From the IMG/VR virus record IMGVR_UViG_3300009163_000179, positions 1 through 24,131 of that record: a DNA stretch of 24,131 bases. One strand, written 5' to 3'. This document shows, one piece after another, positions 15,679-22,150 of the stretch (position 1 is the first letter of the stretch; every line of letters begins with the position of its first letter). This DNA is from a virus. The notes beneath the pieces were generated by a model that saw only the letters and a list, made by a program, of their open reading frames with translations, was not told the DNA's origin and searched no databases. Position numbers and translations under genes: made by a program.

Positions 15679-16520
15679 GGGTATGACAGTTTAGCTAGTA
15701 AAAACACTTGTCTAGCCTGTGCATAACCATAGTCCAGTTCTACCGTTTTGACCTTCAGTACCTCAAACCCATTCTTTTGCATTAATGCCATTGCTGACGG
15801 CTCAGTAAAGTAATTGATGTGTTCGTGAAAAGAAATGGGATGCTCTCCAGAGGTTGCAATCTCATCTGGTACGTCAATGAACAGGATTGTGTCCTTGTGC
15901 ATCCAGTTCGATATTTTGTCTAACGCTTGTGCTGGATACGGCAAGTGTTCTAAGACGTTACTACAAATAATAAAGTCTACGTAACCATTAGACGCATCAT
16001 TGACCTTAGTGACCCCTTCTACAGCGTCTACACCGGAGACTTCGTAGACGTATTTCTTGGCCTGAGAGAAGTAGGAAGGGATGTGCTGGCCTTCGTCCCC
16101 GCCGTAGTCTAAGACTGAGCTAACCTTGGCTACATCGACTTCTGGCTGCACAAAAGAAGCTAAAGCAGCGGCTCTACTTTGCACTTCTTGGGGGTGTTTG
16201 CCCAAATTTTTGTTTAATTGGGCGTAACCCGGCTCAAATATTGACCGTAAAGCGGTGTAATCCTCGCCTCTATAGTCCGTATATATCTTTGCCATCTCCT
16301 CATCATCAAACCTAACCTGTGAGAAAACAAAGGAGCAGTCCACACACCGCAAGGAATTCGTGAACAGGAGGGGGTAAAAAGCCCCGCCATTGACGTTTAA
16401 CTCTTGGGCAGGGTAATCCATCACCTTATTAGAAATAAACGGCTGGAAGTACCCTAGACGCTTTTCTAGCTTCTTAGAACCACAGCACACACAATTGCTA
16501 ATTAGTTTCACGGCTTCCAT
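15675..16520 (-). CDS. SAM-dependent methyltransferase with N-terminal zinc-binding motif
   Basis: A 281-aa class I methyltransferase. Cys10/Cys13 (CVCC) and Cys59/Cys62 (CVDC) form a zinc-binding N-terminal part. The phrase FSQVRFDDEEMAKIYTDYRG then EDY is typical of the C-methyltransferase-like family that acts on sugar nucleotides and related glycans. SAM-binding motif I is LDYGGDEG (137-144), and SNVLEHL (188-193) marks the usual post-II region. HEHINYFTEPSAMALMQKNG is also typical of this family. It is the last gene of the leftward operon, next to a glycosyltransferase. I infer modification of a surface sugar or virion glycan, but the substrate cannot be read from the sequence. Confidence 0.75.
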   Translation of the reverse strand: MEAVKLISNCVCCGSKKLEKRLGYFQPFISNKVMDYPAQELNVNGGAFYPLLFTNSLRCVDCSFVFSQVRFDDEEMAKIYTDYRGEDYTALRSIFEPGYAQLNKNLGKHPQEVQSRAAALASFVQPEVDVAKVSSVLDYGGDEGQHIPSYFSQAKKYVYEVSGVDAVEGVTKVNDASNGYVDFIICSNVLEHLPYPAQALDKISNWMHKDTILFIDVPDEIATSGEHPISFHEHINYFTEPSAMALMQKNGFEVLKVKTVELDYGYAQARQVFLLAKLSYP

Positions 16521-16553
16521 CCCCCAAGTAAAACAGTATGTTGCGCTGCAACA

Positions 16554-16907
16554 TTAACCTATATCAGCAACTAGGTACCATTCGGTTATGTAGTCTTTAA
16601 AGGCGATTAGACCTTTGCCACAATCGGCATAACTGCCGTTTGGCAGAATCCTCCAGAAACGCTCTACACGCATCCCATCATCACTATCCCCATTGATGAC
16701 TAGGACAGTGGTCTTAGGAAGCCCTGAGAGGGCTTTTAAGAGGATTTCTTGGCCTTTGCTTATCTTCTCCCCGTCCCGCTTCCATTCACCGAACAGGAAG
16801 TGTCCCTTGCGTTCTAGGACCATATCCAGATTTGACGGCAAAACCTTGCCAAGTAAGCCGGACAACTCCCCAAAATCAACATGGGGAGCGTACTTATCGC
16901 GCATCAT
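16554..16907 (-). CDS. PD-(D/E)XK nuclease-like protein (VRR-NUC/resolvase-like)
   Basis: A 117-aa protein. D28 (SNLDMVLERKG), E41-W-K43 (FLFGEWKRDG) and Q53 (ISKGQEILLKAL) are in the order and spacing of the PD-(D/E)XK fold used by VRR-NUC domains and small Holliday-junction or repair nucleases (D...ExK...Q). The following strand TTVLVINGD fits the core sheet. It overlaps the glycosyltransferase stop by 4 nt (ATGA). It may process DNA together with the RecT/exonuclease/RusA genes upstream. The alternative is a non-catalytic restriction-fold protein. The start is 16907 or 16904. Confidence 0.55.
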   Translation of the reverse strand: MMRDKYAPHVDFGELSGLLGKVLPSNLDMVLERKGHFLFGEWKRDGEKISKGQEILLKALSGLPKTTVLVINGDSDDGMRVERFWRILPNGSYADCGKGLIAFKDYITEWYLVADIG

Positions 16908-17641
16908 GGGGTTTGTAGTAACTGGCCTTCAAACGCATAGGTGCCAACGTGAGCTAACTTCACCCAAGGGGCTGCCCATACTTTTTTACCGATTTTGCGT
17001 GCTTTCTTGCAAAAGTCGTAATCCTCAGAAAGCAATATATTGGACTCTGGCTCAATCTGAGTCGCAAAGAACTCATTAATCTTTTCACCGTTGCCGGGGT
17101 TGTTTAGGTCCAAGACGTTATTTAGGTAACTTGGCACGTTTCCGATTAAATCCTCAAATACCTGACGCTTAATCAGCATAAATCCTGTGCCACCGTTCCA
17201 AATTTGCACGGGTTGATTAATTGGCACCGTTACCTCGGTTTGGTAATCCACCAGATTGACCACAAACGCCCCTGTATGAAGTTTTAGCTGGTCATCCGGT
17301 ACACCGGCATTGATTGCGTTACGAACTGTCTGCCAGTTAATTTCCTTCTTTGGATACACGCCACAGATGATGTCTTTATCAGACTCCATCATCGGAATGA
17401 TGTCAGCGGGATTGAAGTGAATATCCGCATCAATGAACATCATGTGCGTAGCGTCAGATTTTAAGAAATGACTAGCCAGTAAGTTTCTAGCCCGTTGAAT
17501 CAGAGATTCATTGAACAGGTAAGAAAAGCTCAAGTTGACATTAGCGTCTTTACAGAGCGTTTGCAGCTTTAAGCACGATTGTGTGTAGAAGCCAAAACAT
17601 GAACCGCCATACATCGGTGTAGCTACGAAAATGTGTTTCAT
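16904..17641 (-). CDS. GT-A-fold glycosyltransferase
   Basis: A 245-aa protein beginning MKHIFVATPMYGGSCFGFYT. It has a NESLIQRARN helix (44-53) that binds the nucleotide part, FIDADIHF with a D-A-D metal/sugar-nucleotide site at 71-73, a second loop WNGGTGFMLIKRQVFEDL, and LLSEDYDFCKKARKIGKKVW. This is the GT-A/GT2-like arrangement found in phage-encoded glycosyltransferases. AAGGGAT on the - strand lies just upstream of the ATG. A 64-nt gap separates it from the methyltransferase-gene stop. The acceptor could be modified DNA, a virion protein or host LPS; the sequence does not say. Confidence 0.8.
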   Translation of the reverse strand: MKHIFVATPMYGGSCFGFYTQSCLKLQTLCKDANVNLSFSYLFNESLIQRARNLLASHFLKSDATHMMFIDADIHFNPADIIPMMESDKDIICGVYPKKEINWQTVRNAINAGVPDDQLKLHTGAFVVNLVDYQTEVTVPINQPVQIWNGGTGFMLIKRQVFEDLIGNVPSYLNNVLDLNNPGNGEKINEFFATQIEPESNILLSEDYDFCKKARKIGKKVWAAPWVKLAHVGTYAFEGQLLQTP

Positions 17642-17705
17642 TTTTATCCCTTATGAATTAGTGGGGCTACTGGAAACGACGCCCCGTACCGTTCCTAACC
17701 TGTCC

Positions 17706-18578
17706 TCAGAGGGACTCGCCTTCCAGATAGCGGGGGTTCAAAATTCTCCATGCAACTGCTGCACAAAGAGGCACTTGTCCATTTCCAATGGCTTTAAGTC
17801 TGTCCACCCTATCGGCCATCCCATCAGCCACTCTACCCACTGCGGGTTCAGTTTCCCACCAACTTGAGCTGCTAATGTTGGTGTATTCCGATTTGCTTCG
17901 CTCGGAGAATTCATTTCCTTCGAGTTGTGTGCTGTCGGTGTTGGCCACATTTGAACTAATCGACCTAAGCCAACGCTGCCATCTTTCCCATTCTGATTTA
18001 TTTTCCTTGGCATCCCCGTTGACGTTGTGTAATAAGTGTCGTTTTTCCCAATCACTGCACCGCTGGTTGCGTCGCTCGATACCGGAGTGGGAACCGAGAA
18101 TCCAAATACGGTTTCTTTGATGGGGTGCTCCAATGGCTGAAGCTCCCAACACTCCCCATTTCGCATCAAACCCCATTGAGGCCAAGTTTCCAAGAACTCG
18201 TCCAAGCCCCCTAGAAGTAAGCATTGGTGAGTTTTCCACGAACACGAATCTAGGTCGTACTTCGTTAATGACCCTCGCCATTTCTCCCCACATTCCGCTT
18301 CGTTCTCCGTCAATTCCTGCGCCTTTTCCTGCTGCGCTAATGTCTTGGCATGGAAATCCTCCAGATACAACGTCAACAATTCCTCTCCACGGCTTTCCGT
18401 CAAAGGTTTGAACGTCATCCCAAATCGGGAAAGGCGGGAGAATTTCGTCATTTTGTCTTGCAACAAGTACGCTTGCTGGATATGGTTCCCATTCGACGGC
18501 GCAGACTGTTCGCCATCCGAGCATCTTTCCCCCAAGTATGCCTCCACCAGCACCCGCGAAAAGAGCCAACTCATTCAC
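17706..18578 (-). CDS. dcm-like: DNA (cytosine-5-)-methyltransferase
   Basis: 290 aa from GTG 18578. GGAGG at 18588-18584 lies 5 nt upstream, and the family start MNELALFAGAGGG fits this codon better than the TTG at 18602. Motifs in order: I (LFAGAGGGILGG), IV (GGFPCQDIS, catalytic C77), VI (VENSP, 114-118), VIII (QRNRIWI, 154-160), then a variable target-recognition part, and X (GNGQVP, 265-270). It methylates C5 of cytosine, probably for protection against host restriction; no restriction endonuclease is adjacent. It overlaps the 3' end of rusA by 8 nt. A second long frame runs through nearly the entire gene (see 17738-18574). Confidence 0.92.
   Translation of the reverse strand: MNELALFAGAGGGILGGKMLGWRTVCAVEWEPYPASVLVARQNDEILPPFPIWDDVQTFDGKPWRGIVDVVSGGFPCQDISAAGKGAGIDGERSGMWGEMARVINEVRPRFVFVENSPMLTSRGLGRVLGNLASMGFDAKWGVLGASAIGAPHQRNRIWILGSHSGIERRNQRCSDWEKRHLLHNVNGDAKENKSEWERWQRWLRSISSNVANTDSTQLEGNEFSERSKSEYTNISSSSWWETEPAVGRVADGMADRVDRLKAIGNGQVPLCAAVAWRILNPRYLEGESL
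17738..18574 (-). CDS. Overprinted protein inside the methyltransferase gene, +1 frame
   Basis: 278 codons without a stop, wholly inside the C5-methyltransferase gene in another frame. ATG 18574 forms an ATGA overlap with the rusA stop, and the same GGAGG used by the methyltransferase lies 9 nt upstream. The protein contains SRFGMTFKPLTESRGEELLT, CGEKWRGSLTKYDLDSCSWK, WPQWGLMRNGECWELQPLEH, WPTPTAHN, and GGKLNPQWVEWLMGWPIGWT followed by DLKPLEMDK. I recognise this combination (GMTF-x-x-LT, WPTPTA, LNPxWVEWLMGWPxGWTDL) from separately annotated phage proteins, often labelled hypothetical or methylase-associated. Whether it is made, and what it does, is unknown. The alternative is that the frame stays open only because the methyltransferase sequence constrains it. 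Confidence 0.55.
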   Translation of the reverse strand: MSWLFSRVLVEAYLGERCSDGEQSAPSNGNHIQQAYLLQDKMTKFSRLSRFGMTFKPLTESRGEELLTLYLEDFHAKTLAQQEKAQELTENEAECGEKWRGSLTKYDLDSCSWKTHQCLLLGGLDEFLETWPQWGLMRNGECWELQPLEHPIKETVFGFSVPTPVSSDATSGAVIGKNDTYYTTSTGMPRKINQNGKDGSVGLGRLVQMWPTPTAHNSKEMNSPSEANRNTPTLAAQVGGKLNPQWVEWLMGWPIGWTDLKPLEMDKCLFVQQLHGEF

Positions 18579-18939
18579 CTTCTCCTCCAGAAATTTCTTC
18601 AATCAGCACCCTTATAAGGCCACCCTTGATTTGTTCTCCTCGAATCATTTCAATGTGGTCCACCTGAAAATCATCATCGAAAACACCAGCATCTTGTAAG
18701 CTGTCTAGGACGGCTTTAATCCTGTTATCGATGTCAATTTTCCTCTTATCTCTAGGGCGCAAAATCATTGTTATCTTCAACTTCTTGTCCCCAAATTTAG
18801 GAATGTTCTTTTCTATGATGTAGTCCTGAACGTCTGTTTTGAATTGCCGTCCATTTTTTGAGAGAACAGTTCTCCCCCGAAAGTTACGCCAATACGTATT
18901 CATTGAAGGCGGGAACGGCAATTCAAGCCATGCGTGCAT
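18571..18939 (-). CDS. rusA: RusA-like Holliday junction resolvase
   Basis: 122 aa from ATG 18939, which overlaps the upstream stop by one base (TAATG); an in-frame TTG at 18945 is less likely. The N-terminal LPFPPSMNTYWRN is the RusA signature opening. RPRDKRKIDIDNRIKAVLDS with QDAGVFDDDFQVDHIEM supplies the acidic active-site residues (D69, D71, D89/D90) that bind Mg2+. RusA resolves four-way junctions made during recombination and clears branched DNA before packaging. It follows the RecT/exonuclease/OB-like genes in the same operon. Its last bases also hold the ribosome-binding site and starts of the methyltransferase and the overprinted frame. Confidence 0.9.
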   Translation of the reverse strand: MHAWLELPFPPSMNTYWRNFRGRTVLSKNGRQFKTDVQDYIIEKNIPKFGDKKLKITMILRPRDKRKIDIDNRIKAVLDSLQDAGVFDDDFQVDHIEMIRGEQIKGGLIRVLIEEISGGEGE

Positions 18940-19220
18940 TACCAAGGAATATCGCCAGCCATCTTAGATTTTGGCGTTATCTCTTTTGGATACTGAGCGT
19001 CCTTCTGCTTATCCTTCCAATCAGGGTCAGATACCTTGATGTTGAAGTATTCGCCATGAGGACCGTCGTTCTTCCAGATACCAAAATTAACAATCTGGCC
19101 TTTGACGCACAGGGTTCCCTTTAAATCAGGGTCAGTATCCTTTTGCTTGTATTTGTTGTGCGTGATACGCCCTTTTAGTTCTTGGGGAATAAACTTTGTG
19201 TATTCTTTTGCTTCACTCAT
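18939..19220 (-). CDS. Small OB/DUF736-like protein, possible ssDNA-binding
   Basis: A 93-aa protein from ATG 19220, with AAAGGAA on the - strand about 7 nt upstream; a longer frame to 19289 crosses a terminator-like hairpin and is rejected. It has the pattern KGRITHNKYKQKDTDPDLKG, then VKGQIVNFGIWKND, then GEYFNIKVSDPDW, which is a beta-barrel-like alternation similar to small OB or DUF736 proteins. Its place between recT and rusA suggests a single-strand-binding or accessory role in recombination. The family is uncertain, and no aromatic DNA-binding signature can be proved by eye. Confidence 0.5.
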   Translation of the reverse strand: MSEAKEYTKFIPQELKGRITHNKYKQKDTDPDLKGTLCVKGQIVNFGIWKNDGPHGEYFNIKVSDPDWKDKQKDAQYPKEITPKSKMAGDIPW

Positions 19221-19244
19221 CACTGGTTCCTTTATTTTGGGTAG

Positions 19245-19266
19245 AAAAGCCCCGATGCTTTGGGGC
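19245..19266 (-). terminator. Terminator-like hairpin after recT
   Basis: On the - strand GCCCC-N8-GGGGC (arms 19266-19262 and 19253-19249) is followed by TTTTC. It lies between the recT stop (19282) and the start at 19220. The T run is short, so it may be a partial terminator that lowers expression of the genes downstream. Confidence 0.5.
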
Positions 19267-19281
19267 GCGTTATGCCTGAAA

Positions 19282-20079
19282 TTACTCAATAGGGTCCTCC
19301 AGACTTGCGAAGGTATCGACTCCCTGCTTGGCTGCTATAAATTGTGTCTTGGTAACTGCATCCATGCGCTTGATTGCGTCAGCGTTCCCCGCCTCCCAAG
19401 TTTTTCGCTTTTCTGACTTTTCATCCGCTTTTAGCTTCGGTGAATTCTCGATAGCGTCTAGCATTGCTACATAGCGTTCAATGTAGTCTTGCCAGCCAGT
19501 GCAATTAGCGTAGACAGACCCGTCTGGCAAAAATAACTGATACTCGCTTACCGGTTCCTCAATAACGATTTCTGCTTCGCCCATGTCCTTGACAGTCGCG
19601 CTAGGCGTCTTGAACGTCTCGACTTCTTCAGGCGTGTAAACTCCAACGACGCAGCCCGGATAGACTGTTCTAACGCCTTCAGAGACGCATCTGGCTCTAA
19701 GCATAGCTCTGGCGTAATTCTTCCAGTTATCCTTAGACGCAAGTCCGATTTTCTTTGCCATCTCGAGTGTCCAAGTGACAGTAACACTCCCGCCGTTAGG
19801 ATGGCTAAAGGTGCCAGATACTCTTTCATCAGTGTATTCCTCCCATTTGACTGAACCACCAGCCTGTTGGAAGCGAGCAAGCATCGCGTCCGACTTAAGG
19901 GCGGGCCTGCCCAAAATTACATTAAAGTCACGCATAGCAATAGCAGGATGCAGGTTCTCGGCTTGACAGAGAAGCATAATTGCCATTGCTTCGTCTGGAG
20001 ATTTAAAGCCAAACATCTTGCTCTTGGCTGCTACTTCAGCCATTTCGCGTATTTCATTAATCGGTACTAATGCAGTCAT
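19282..20079 (-). CDS. recT: RecT-family single-strand annealing protein
   Basis: 265 aa. The core block matches RecT proteins: AMAIMLLCQAENLHPAIAMR, then DFNVILGRPALKSDAMLARF, then the V-S-G-T-F-S-H-P-N-G-G strand with VTVTWTLEMAKKIGL, and NWKNYARAMLRARCVSEGVR followed by VVGVYTPEEV. RecT coats single strands made by the exonuclease and anneals them. The C-terminal 90 residues are charged and variable, as in the family. The start shares a base with the stop of the small gene upstream (TAATG). The exonuclease gene lies 0.2 kb upstream, the usual two-component arrangement. Confidence 0.9.
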   Translation of the reverse strand: MTALVPINEIREMAEVAAKSKMFGFKSPDEAMAIMLLCQAENLHPAIAMRDFNVILGRPALKSDAMLARFQQAGGSVKWEEYTDERVSGTFSHPNGGSVTVTWTLEMAKKIGLASKDNWKNYARAMLRARCVSEGVRTVYPGCVVGVYTPEEVETFKTPSATVKDMGEAEIVIEEPVSEYQLFLPDGSVYANCTGWQDYIERYVAMLDAIENSPKLKADEKSEKRKTWEAGNADAIKRMDAVTKTQFIAAKQGVDTFASLEDPIE

Positions 20080-20276
20080 TATTCGTCCCTCGCTTTCATC
20101 ATTGCGTCAGCTATTTCATAGGCTATTTTTGCTTCTTCGTGAGCGTTCCAATCTAAATCTTCACGAAAGTCATTCATCAATGCCTGTAATGCTTTAGCAG
20201 CAAAGTAATCCCGCAACTTCATGCCGCCTTGTTGTGTACCGGTTTTGGGGTCATGCCCACTAGGAAATGCGTACAT
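20079..20276 (-). CDS. Small helical phage protein, GMKLRDYFAAKA type
   Basis: 65 aa from ATG 20276, with GGAGGGGAT just upstream on the - strand; a longer frame would begin inside the exonuclease gene. The sequence MYAFPSGHDPKTGTQQGGMK, then LRDYFAAKALQALM and IAYEIADAMMKAR, is a familiar small phage protein whose conserved core is G-M-(T/K)-LRDYFAAKA and A-Y-x-IADAM-(L/M)-KAR. It lies between the exonuclease and recT, but similar genes occur in many contexts. The function is unknown. Confidence 0.75.
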   Translation of the reverse strand: MYAFPSGHDPKTGTQQGGMKLRDYFAAKALQALMNDFREDLDWNAHEEAKIAYEIADAMMKARDE

Positions 20277-20286
20277 ATCCCCTCCA

Positions 20287-21186
20287 TTATTTAAGTAAGA
20301 AGCGGCGAGAACCTGCCGTTTCCGAGACAAACTTTTCGTAGATGTCCGGATGTTGGGCTTGGAATAACTTAGCGTCGAATCGTTTGCTGCCTTTGCTGTT
20401 TTTCCATGTAGCGAGAACTTTTCCATCGAAACTCACCAGTTCGCTCGACCATTGCATGTGATTTTGAATAGCGGTTAGAAGGTGTTCTTCCTTTTCCTCT
20501 AGCCGCTTGATTTCTTCCTTAATGAACTTGAGTGCTTCGGCTGCTTTCTCAATGGGCTGTATGGCAACGATAGATGTCCCACTGTCTTGAGAATAAATAA
20601 GTTTTGTCTGCTCCGTGTTCTCTGGCTCAAGTGGCTGTTTGGTAGCGACTGCACCCCAAAAACGTGCCATATCCTTAATAAGCGATTCCTTTTGGGCTTC
20701 AGAAATTGTAAATTCAAACGTCTCAAAATTCTGGCCGCCAAAGAGGACAGCGAGTACAATTTTCTCAACATTGTGAACTGCCGCTTCGTGGATAATTTGC
20801 GCCATGTCTGCTGGCGGGATAATGTTCGCTTCCGAATCAAACTTGTTGCGAACCGCTGCGTTGTAGTTTTTGGCTTCCACCAGCGTTTTACCGTCCGCAG
20901 AGATGAAATCGAAATGTGATTTGAGCCAACCTTCTTTGGGGTGTGTAAGCGCATAGTCAGCGTCCTTTAGTTCAATCTGTAACTTGTCTTGGGCTAGTCT
21001 GCCGATTGTTGGCTGCATTACATGACCCATTTGGACAGCTTCCACTTGGCTAAGGTCTGGACGCTCTTTCAAACCTAGCTTCTCTAATACGGCTTCATTA
21101 CCGCGGCCGTTGGCTGCTTTCCTGCTGTCACCGCTCCACCAAGCCGAGTTACGGACTTCTGGCGCAAAATCACTTTGATTGTTCAT
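20287..21186 (-). CDS. YqaJ-type viral recombinase / PD-(D/E)XK exonuclease
   Basis: 299 aa. WWSGDSRKAANGRGNEAVLEKLG and GHVMQPTIGRLAQDKL open the fold. KSHFDFISADGKTLVEAKNY supplies D93 and E104-A-K106, the PD-(D/E)XK metal site, and DMAQIIHEAAVHNVEKIVLA carries the usual late Gln/helix. This is the YqaJ/lambda-exonuclease type enzyme that degrades one strand from DNA ends to make substrate for RecT. The early acidic position that is Glu in many relatives reads Q58 here. The C-terminal third is an added coiled coil (IKEEIKRLEEKEEHLL). It overlaps the gene upstream by 17 nt. Confidence 0.85.
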   Translation of the reverse strand: MNNQSDFAPEVRNSAWWSGDSRKAANGRGNEAVLEKLGLKERPDLSQVEAVQMGHVMQPTIGRLAQDKLQIELKDADYALTHPKEGWLKSHFDFISADGKTLVEAKNYNAAVRNKFDSEANIIPPADMAQIIHEAAVHNVEKIVLAVLFGGQNFETFEFTISEAQKESLIKDMARFWGAVATKQPLEPENTEQTKLIYSQDSGTSIVAIQPIEKAAEALKFIKEEIKRLEEKEEHLLTAIQNHMQWSSELVSFDGKVLATWKNSKGSKRFDAKLFQAQHPDIYEKFVSETAGSRRFLLK

Positions 21187-21409
21187 CTTTATCTCCGTAA
21201 GTTAGGAATAATGCTTCTGCTAGTAATTTAATCAGTTTGTCTTGCTTATCTACCTCAGCCTCCAACATGGCTATCTGGTCACGCATTTGAGCTTTTTCTT
21301 CAATCAAACTTCTTTCAAATGCTGAGTATTCAACCCTATCAAATGGTCTGAGAAGGTCTTGAACGCTTATTGGGCTGAAACCTTCTAGGTTCATGGTTTG
21401 GATGGTCAT
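21170..21409 (-). CDS. Small coiled-coil protein
   Basis: A 79-aa protein with a short N-terminus (MTIQTMNLEGFSPISVQDLL) and a charged heptad-type helix (EKAQMRDQIAMLEAEVDKQD). No family is known to me. ATG 21409 overlaps the upstream stop as ATGA. The end of the gene contains a TTCCTAAC leader element for the exonuclease. It may be a recombination accessory protein by position only. Confidence 0.55.
   Translation of the reverse strand: MTIQTMNLEGFSPISVQDLLRPFDRVEYSAFERSLIEEKAQMRDQIAMLEAEVDKQDKLIKLLAEALFLTYGDKDEQSK
21200..21209 (-). promoter_or_regulatory. TTCCTAAC leader element before the exonuclease gene
   Basis: TATTCCTAAC on the - strand, followed by GGAG and ATG 21186. It is inside the coding end of 21170-21409. 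Confidence 0.45.
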
Positions 21410-21642
21410 TGGTTTTGTCCTCTGATGTTAGGAAAATTGGTATCTGGAAAAAGTGCTGCAATGTCATAAATAACAGGCTCCATTGGTTCAAATAGAAGTC
21501 CTTCAGGCTTACAAGCGCGAGTATCTAAACGCATGACAGCGCAATATTCGGACTTTAAACCGCCCTCAACTAAATCAAAACCGTTGGATGGATGAAAACA
21601 GGAACGTGCTTTGTAGTGCTTGCAGTCAATGCAAAGTTTCAT
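21406..21642 (-). CDS. Small Cys-rich, probably zinc-binding protein
   Basis: A 78-aa protein with C4-x-x-C7 (LCIDCKHYKARSCFHPSNG), C15 and C34 (SEYCAVMRLDTRACKPEG), and F-E-P after the last Cys. The order C-x-x-C-K-H-Y...C-x-H-P...Y-C-x-x-x-R...C-x-P-E-G-x-x-F-E-P is a pattern I recall from small phage proteins and looks like a zinc knuckle. AAAGGGG on the - strand and a candidate promoter lie upstream. The function is unknown; an early-expressed regulator or inhibitor would fit. Confidence 0.6.
   Translation of the reverse strand: MKLCIDCKHYKARSCFHPSNGFDLVEGGLKSEYCAVMRLDTRACKPEGLLFEPMEPVIYDIAALFPDTNFPNIRGQNQ
21427..21436 (-). promoter_or_regulatory. TTTCCTAAC leader element before 21170-21409
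   Basis: TTTTCCTAAC on the - strand, followed by AGAGG and ATG 21409. It is inside the coding end of 21406-21642, in a different codon frame from the 21200 copy. Confidence 0.45.
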
Positions 21643-21658
21643 AGTTACCCCTTTAGAT

Positions 21659-21668
21659 GGTTAGGAAA
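21659..21668 (-). promoter_or_regulatory. TTTCCTAACC leader element before 21406-21642
   Basis: TTTCCTAACC, then TAAAGGGG and ACTATG on the - strand. It lies about 10 nt downstream of a candidate -10 box. Confidence 0.5.
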
Positions 21669-21678
21669 TACAGGTACT

Positions 21679-21708
21679 ACTATATAGATTAGATAGATTA
21701 TATGTCAA
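21679..21708 (-). promoter_or_regulatory. Leftward promoter for the recombination operon
   Basis: TTGACA (21708-21703), 18 nt, TATAGT (21684-21679). It lies just upstream of the gene starting at 21642 and overlaps the last codons of 21698-21898. Confidence 0.5.
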
Positions 21709-21898
21709 GATATTTGTGGTTATCCTCCTTATTTATGTTGTTGTCGCACATGGTACAAACGGGCAAACCGTGTTTTTGAGTTGAAACAATGTATTTAGAC
21801 TTTTTCATACCGCCAGTTGCGTACATTTTGCAGAATGAATTAGTACCGTTCCAATAATGTGCGCTACCTGTTAGCGTCTTCCTGACTAGATATTTCAT
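21698..21898 (-). CDS. Small Cys-containing protein, unknown
   Basis: A 66-aa basic protein. It has CKMY (C23) and a VCTMCDNNIN C-x-x-C pair (C48, C51) plus several His, so a small zinc site is possible. GGGAC on the - strand is the only ribosome-binding candidate. Its last codons (TATCTTGACATATAA) double as a -35 box for the next gene. The long GC-rich leader upstream may regulate it. No family is recognised. Confidence 0.5.
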   Translation of the reverse strand: MKYLVRKTLTGSAHYWNGTNSFCKMYATGGMKKSKYIVSTQKHGLPVCTMCDNNINKEDNHKYLDI

Positions 21899-22150
21899 TA
21901 TGTATAGTCCCGTTCACCAAAAGACCCCCCTACCCCAAACCGAAAAGGGTAGAGAGAGAAGGTTCACCGCCCATAATGGGCATCGTCATGCTACGGATTG
22001 GCTACCGTACGCCCCTCGGCTTGACGATTCGACCAGCCGACCGGATTATTCGGGAACTGCCCCCTAGCTAACTTCAGCATACCGGCTACGCTTTTCTCCC
22101 GCGCCACCACGTTTAGGTGCTTGCTATCGTGCGGGGTACGGTCTATACGC
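21899..22150. other. GC-rich non-coding stretch with hairpins
   Basis: About 250 nt without a supportable gene, visibly richer in G+C than its flanks. It contains the inverted repeat CTACCC/GGGTAG (21930-21935 and 21947-21952), the 13-bp palindrome GCCCATAATGGGC (21969-21981) and TCGGCT/AGCCGA (22016-22021 and 22035-22040). One - strand frame (about 22220 to 21991) stays open but has no start with a ribosome-binding site. It may be a structured leader of the gene at 21698-21898, or part of a non-coding RNA. No tRNA is recognised. Confidence 0.4.

Noticed and set aside
17690-17701. TTCCTAACC on the + strand between the glycosyltransferase and methyltransferase genes
   Set aside because: Opposite orientation to the leader elements and not followed by a + strand start; treated as chance.
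22000-22080. tRNA-like patches (GGTCGAATCGTC and GTTAGCTAGGGGG on the - strand)
   Set aside because: No acceptor stem or properly spaced T and D arms could be drawn.
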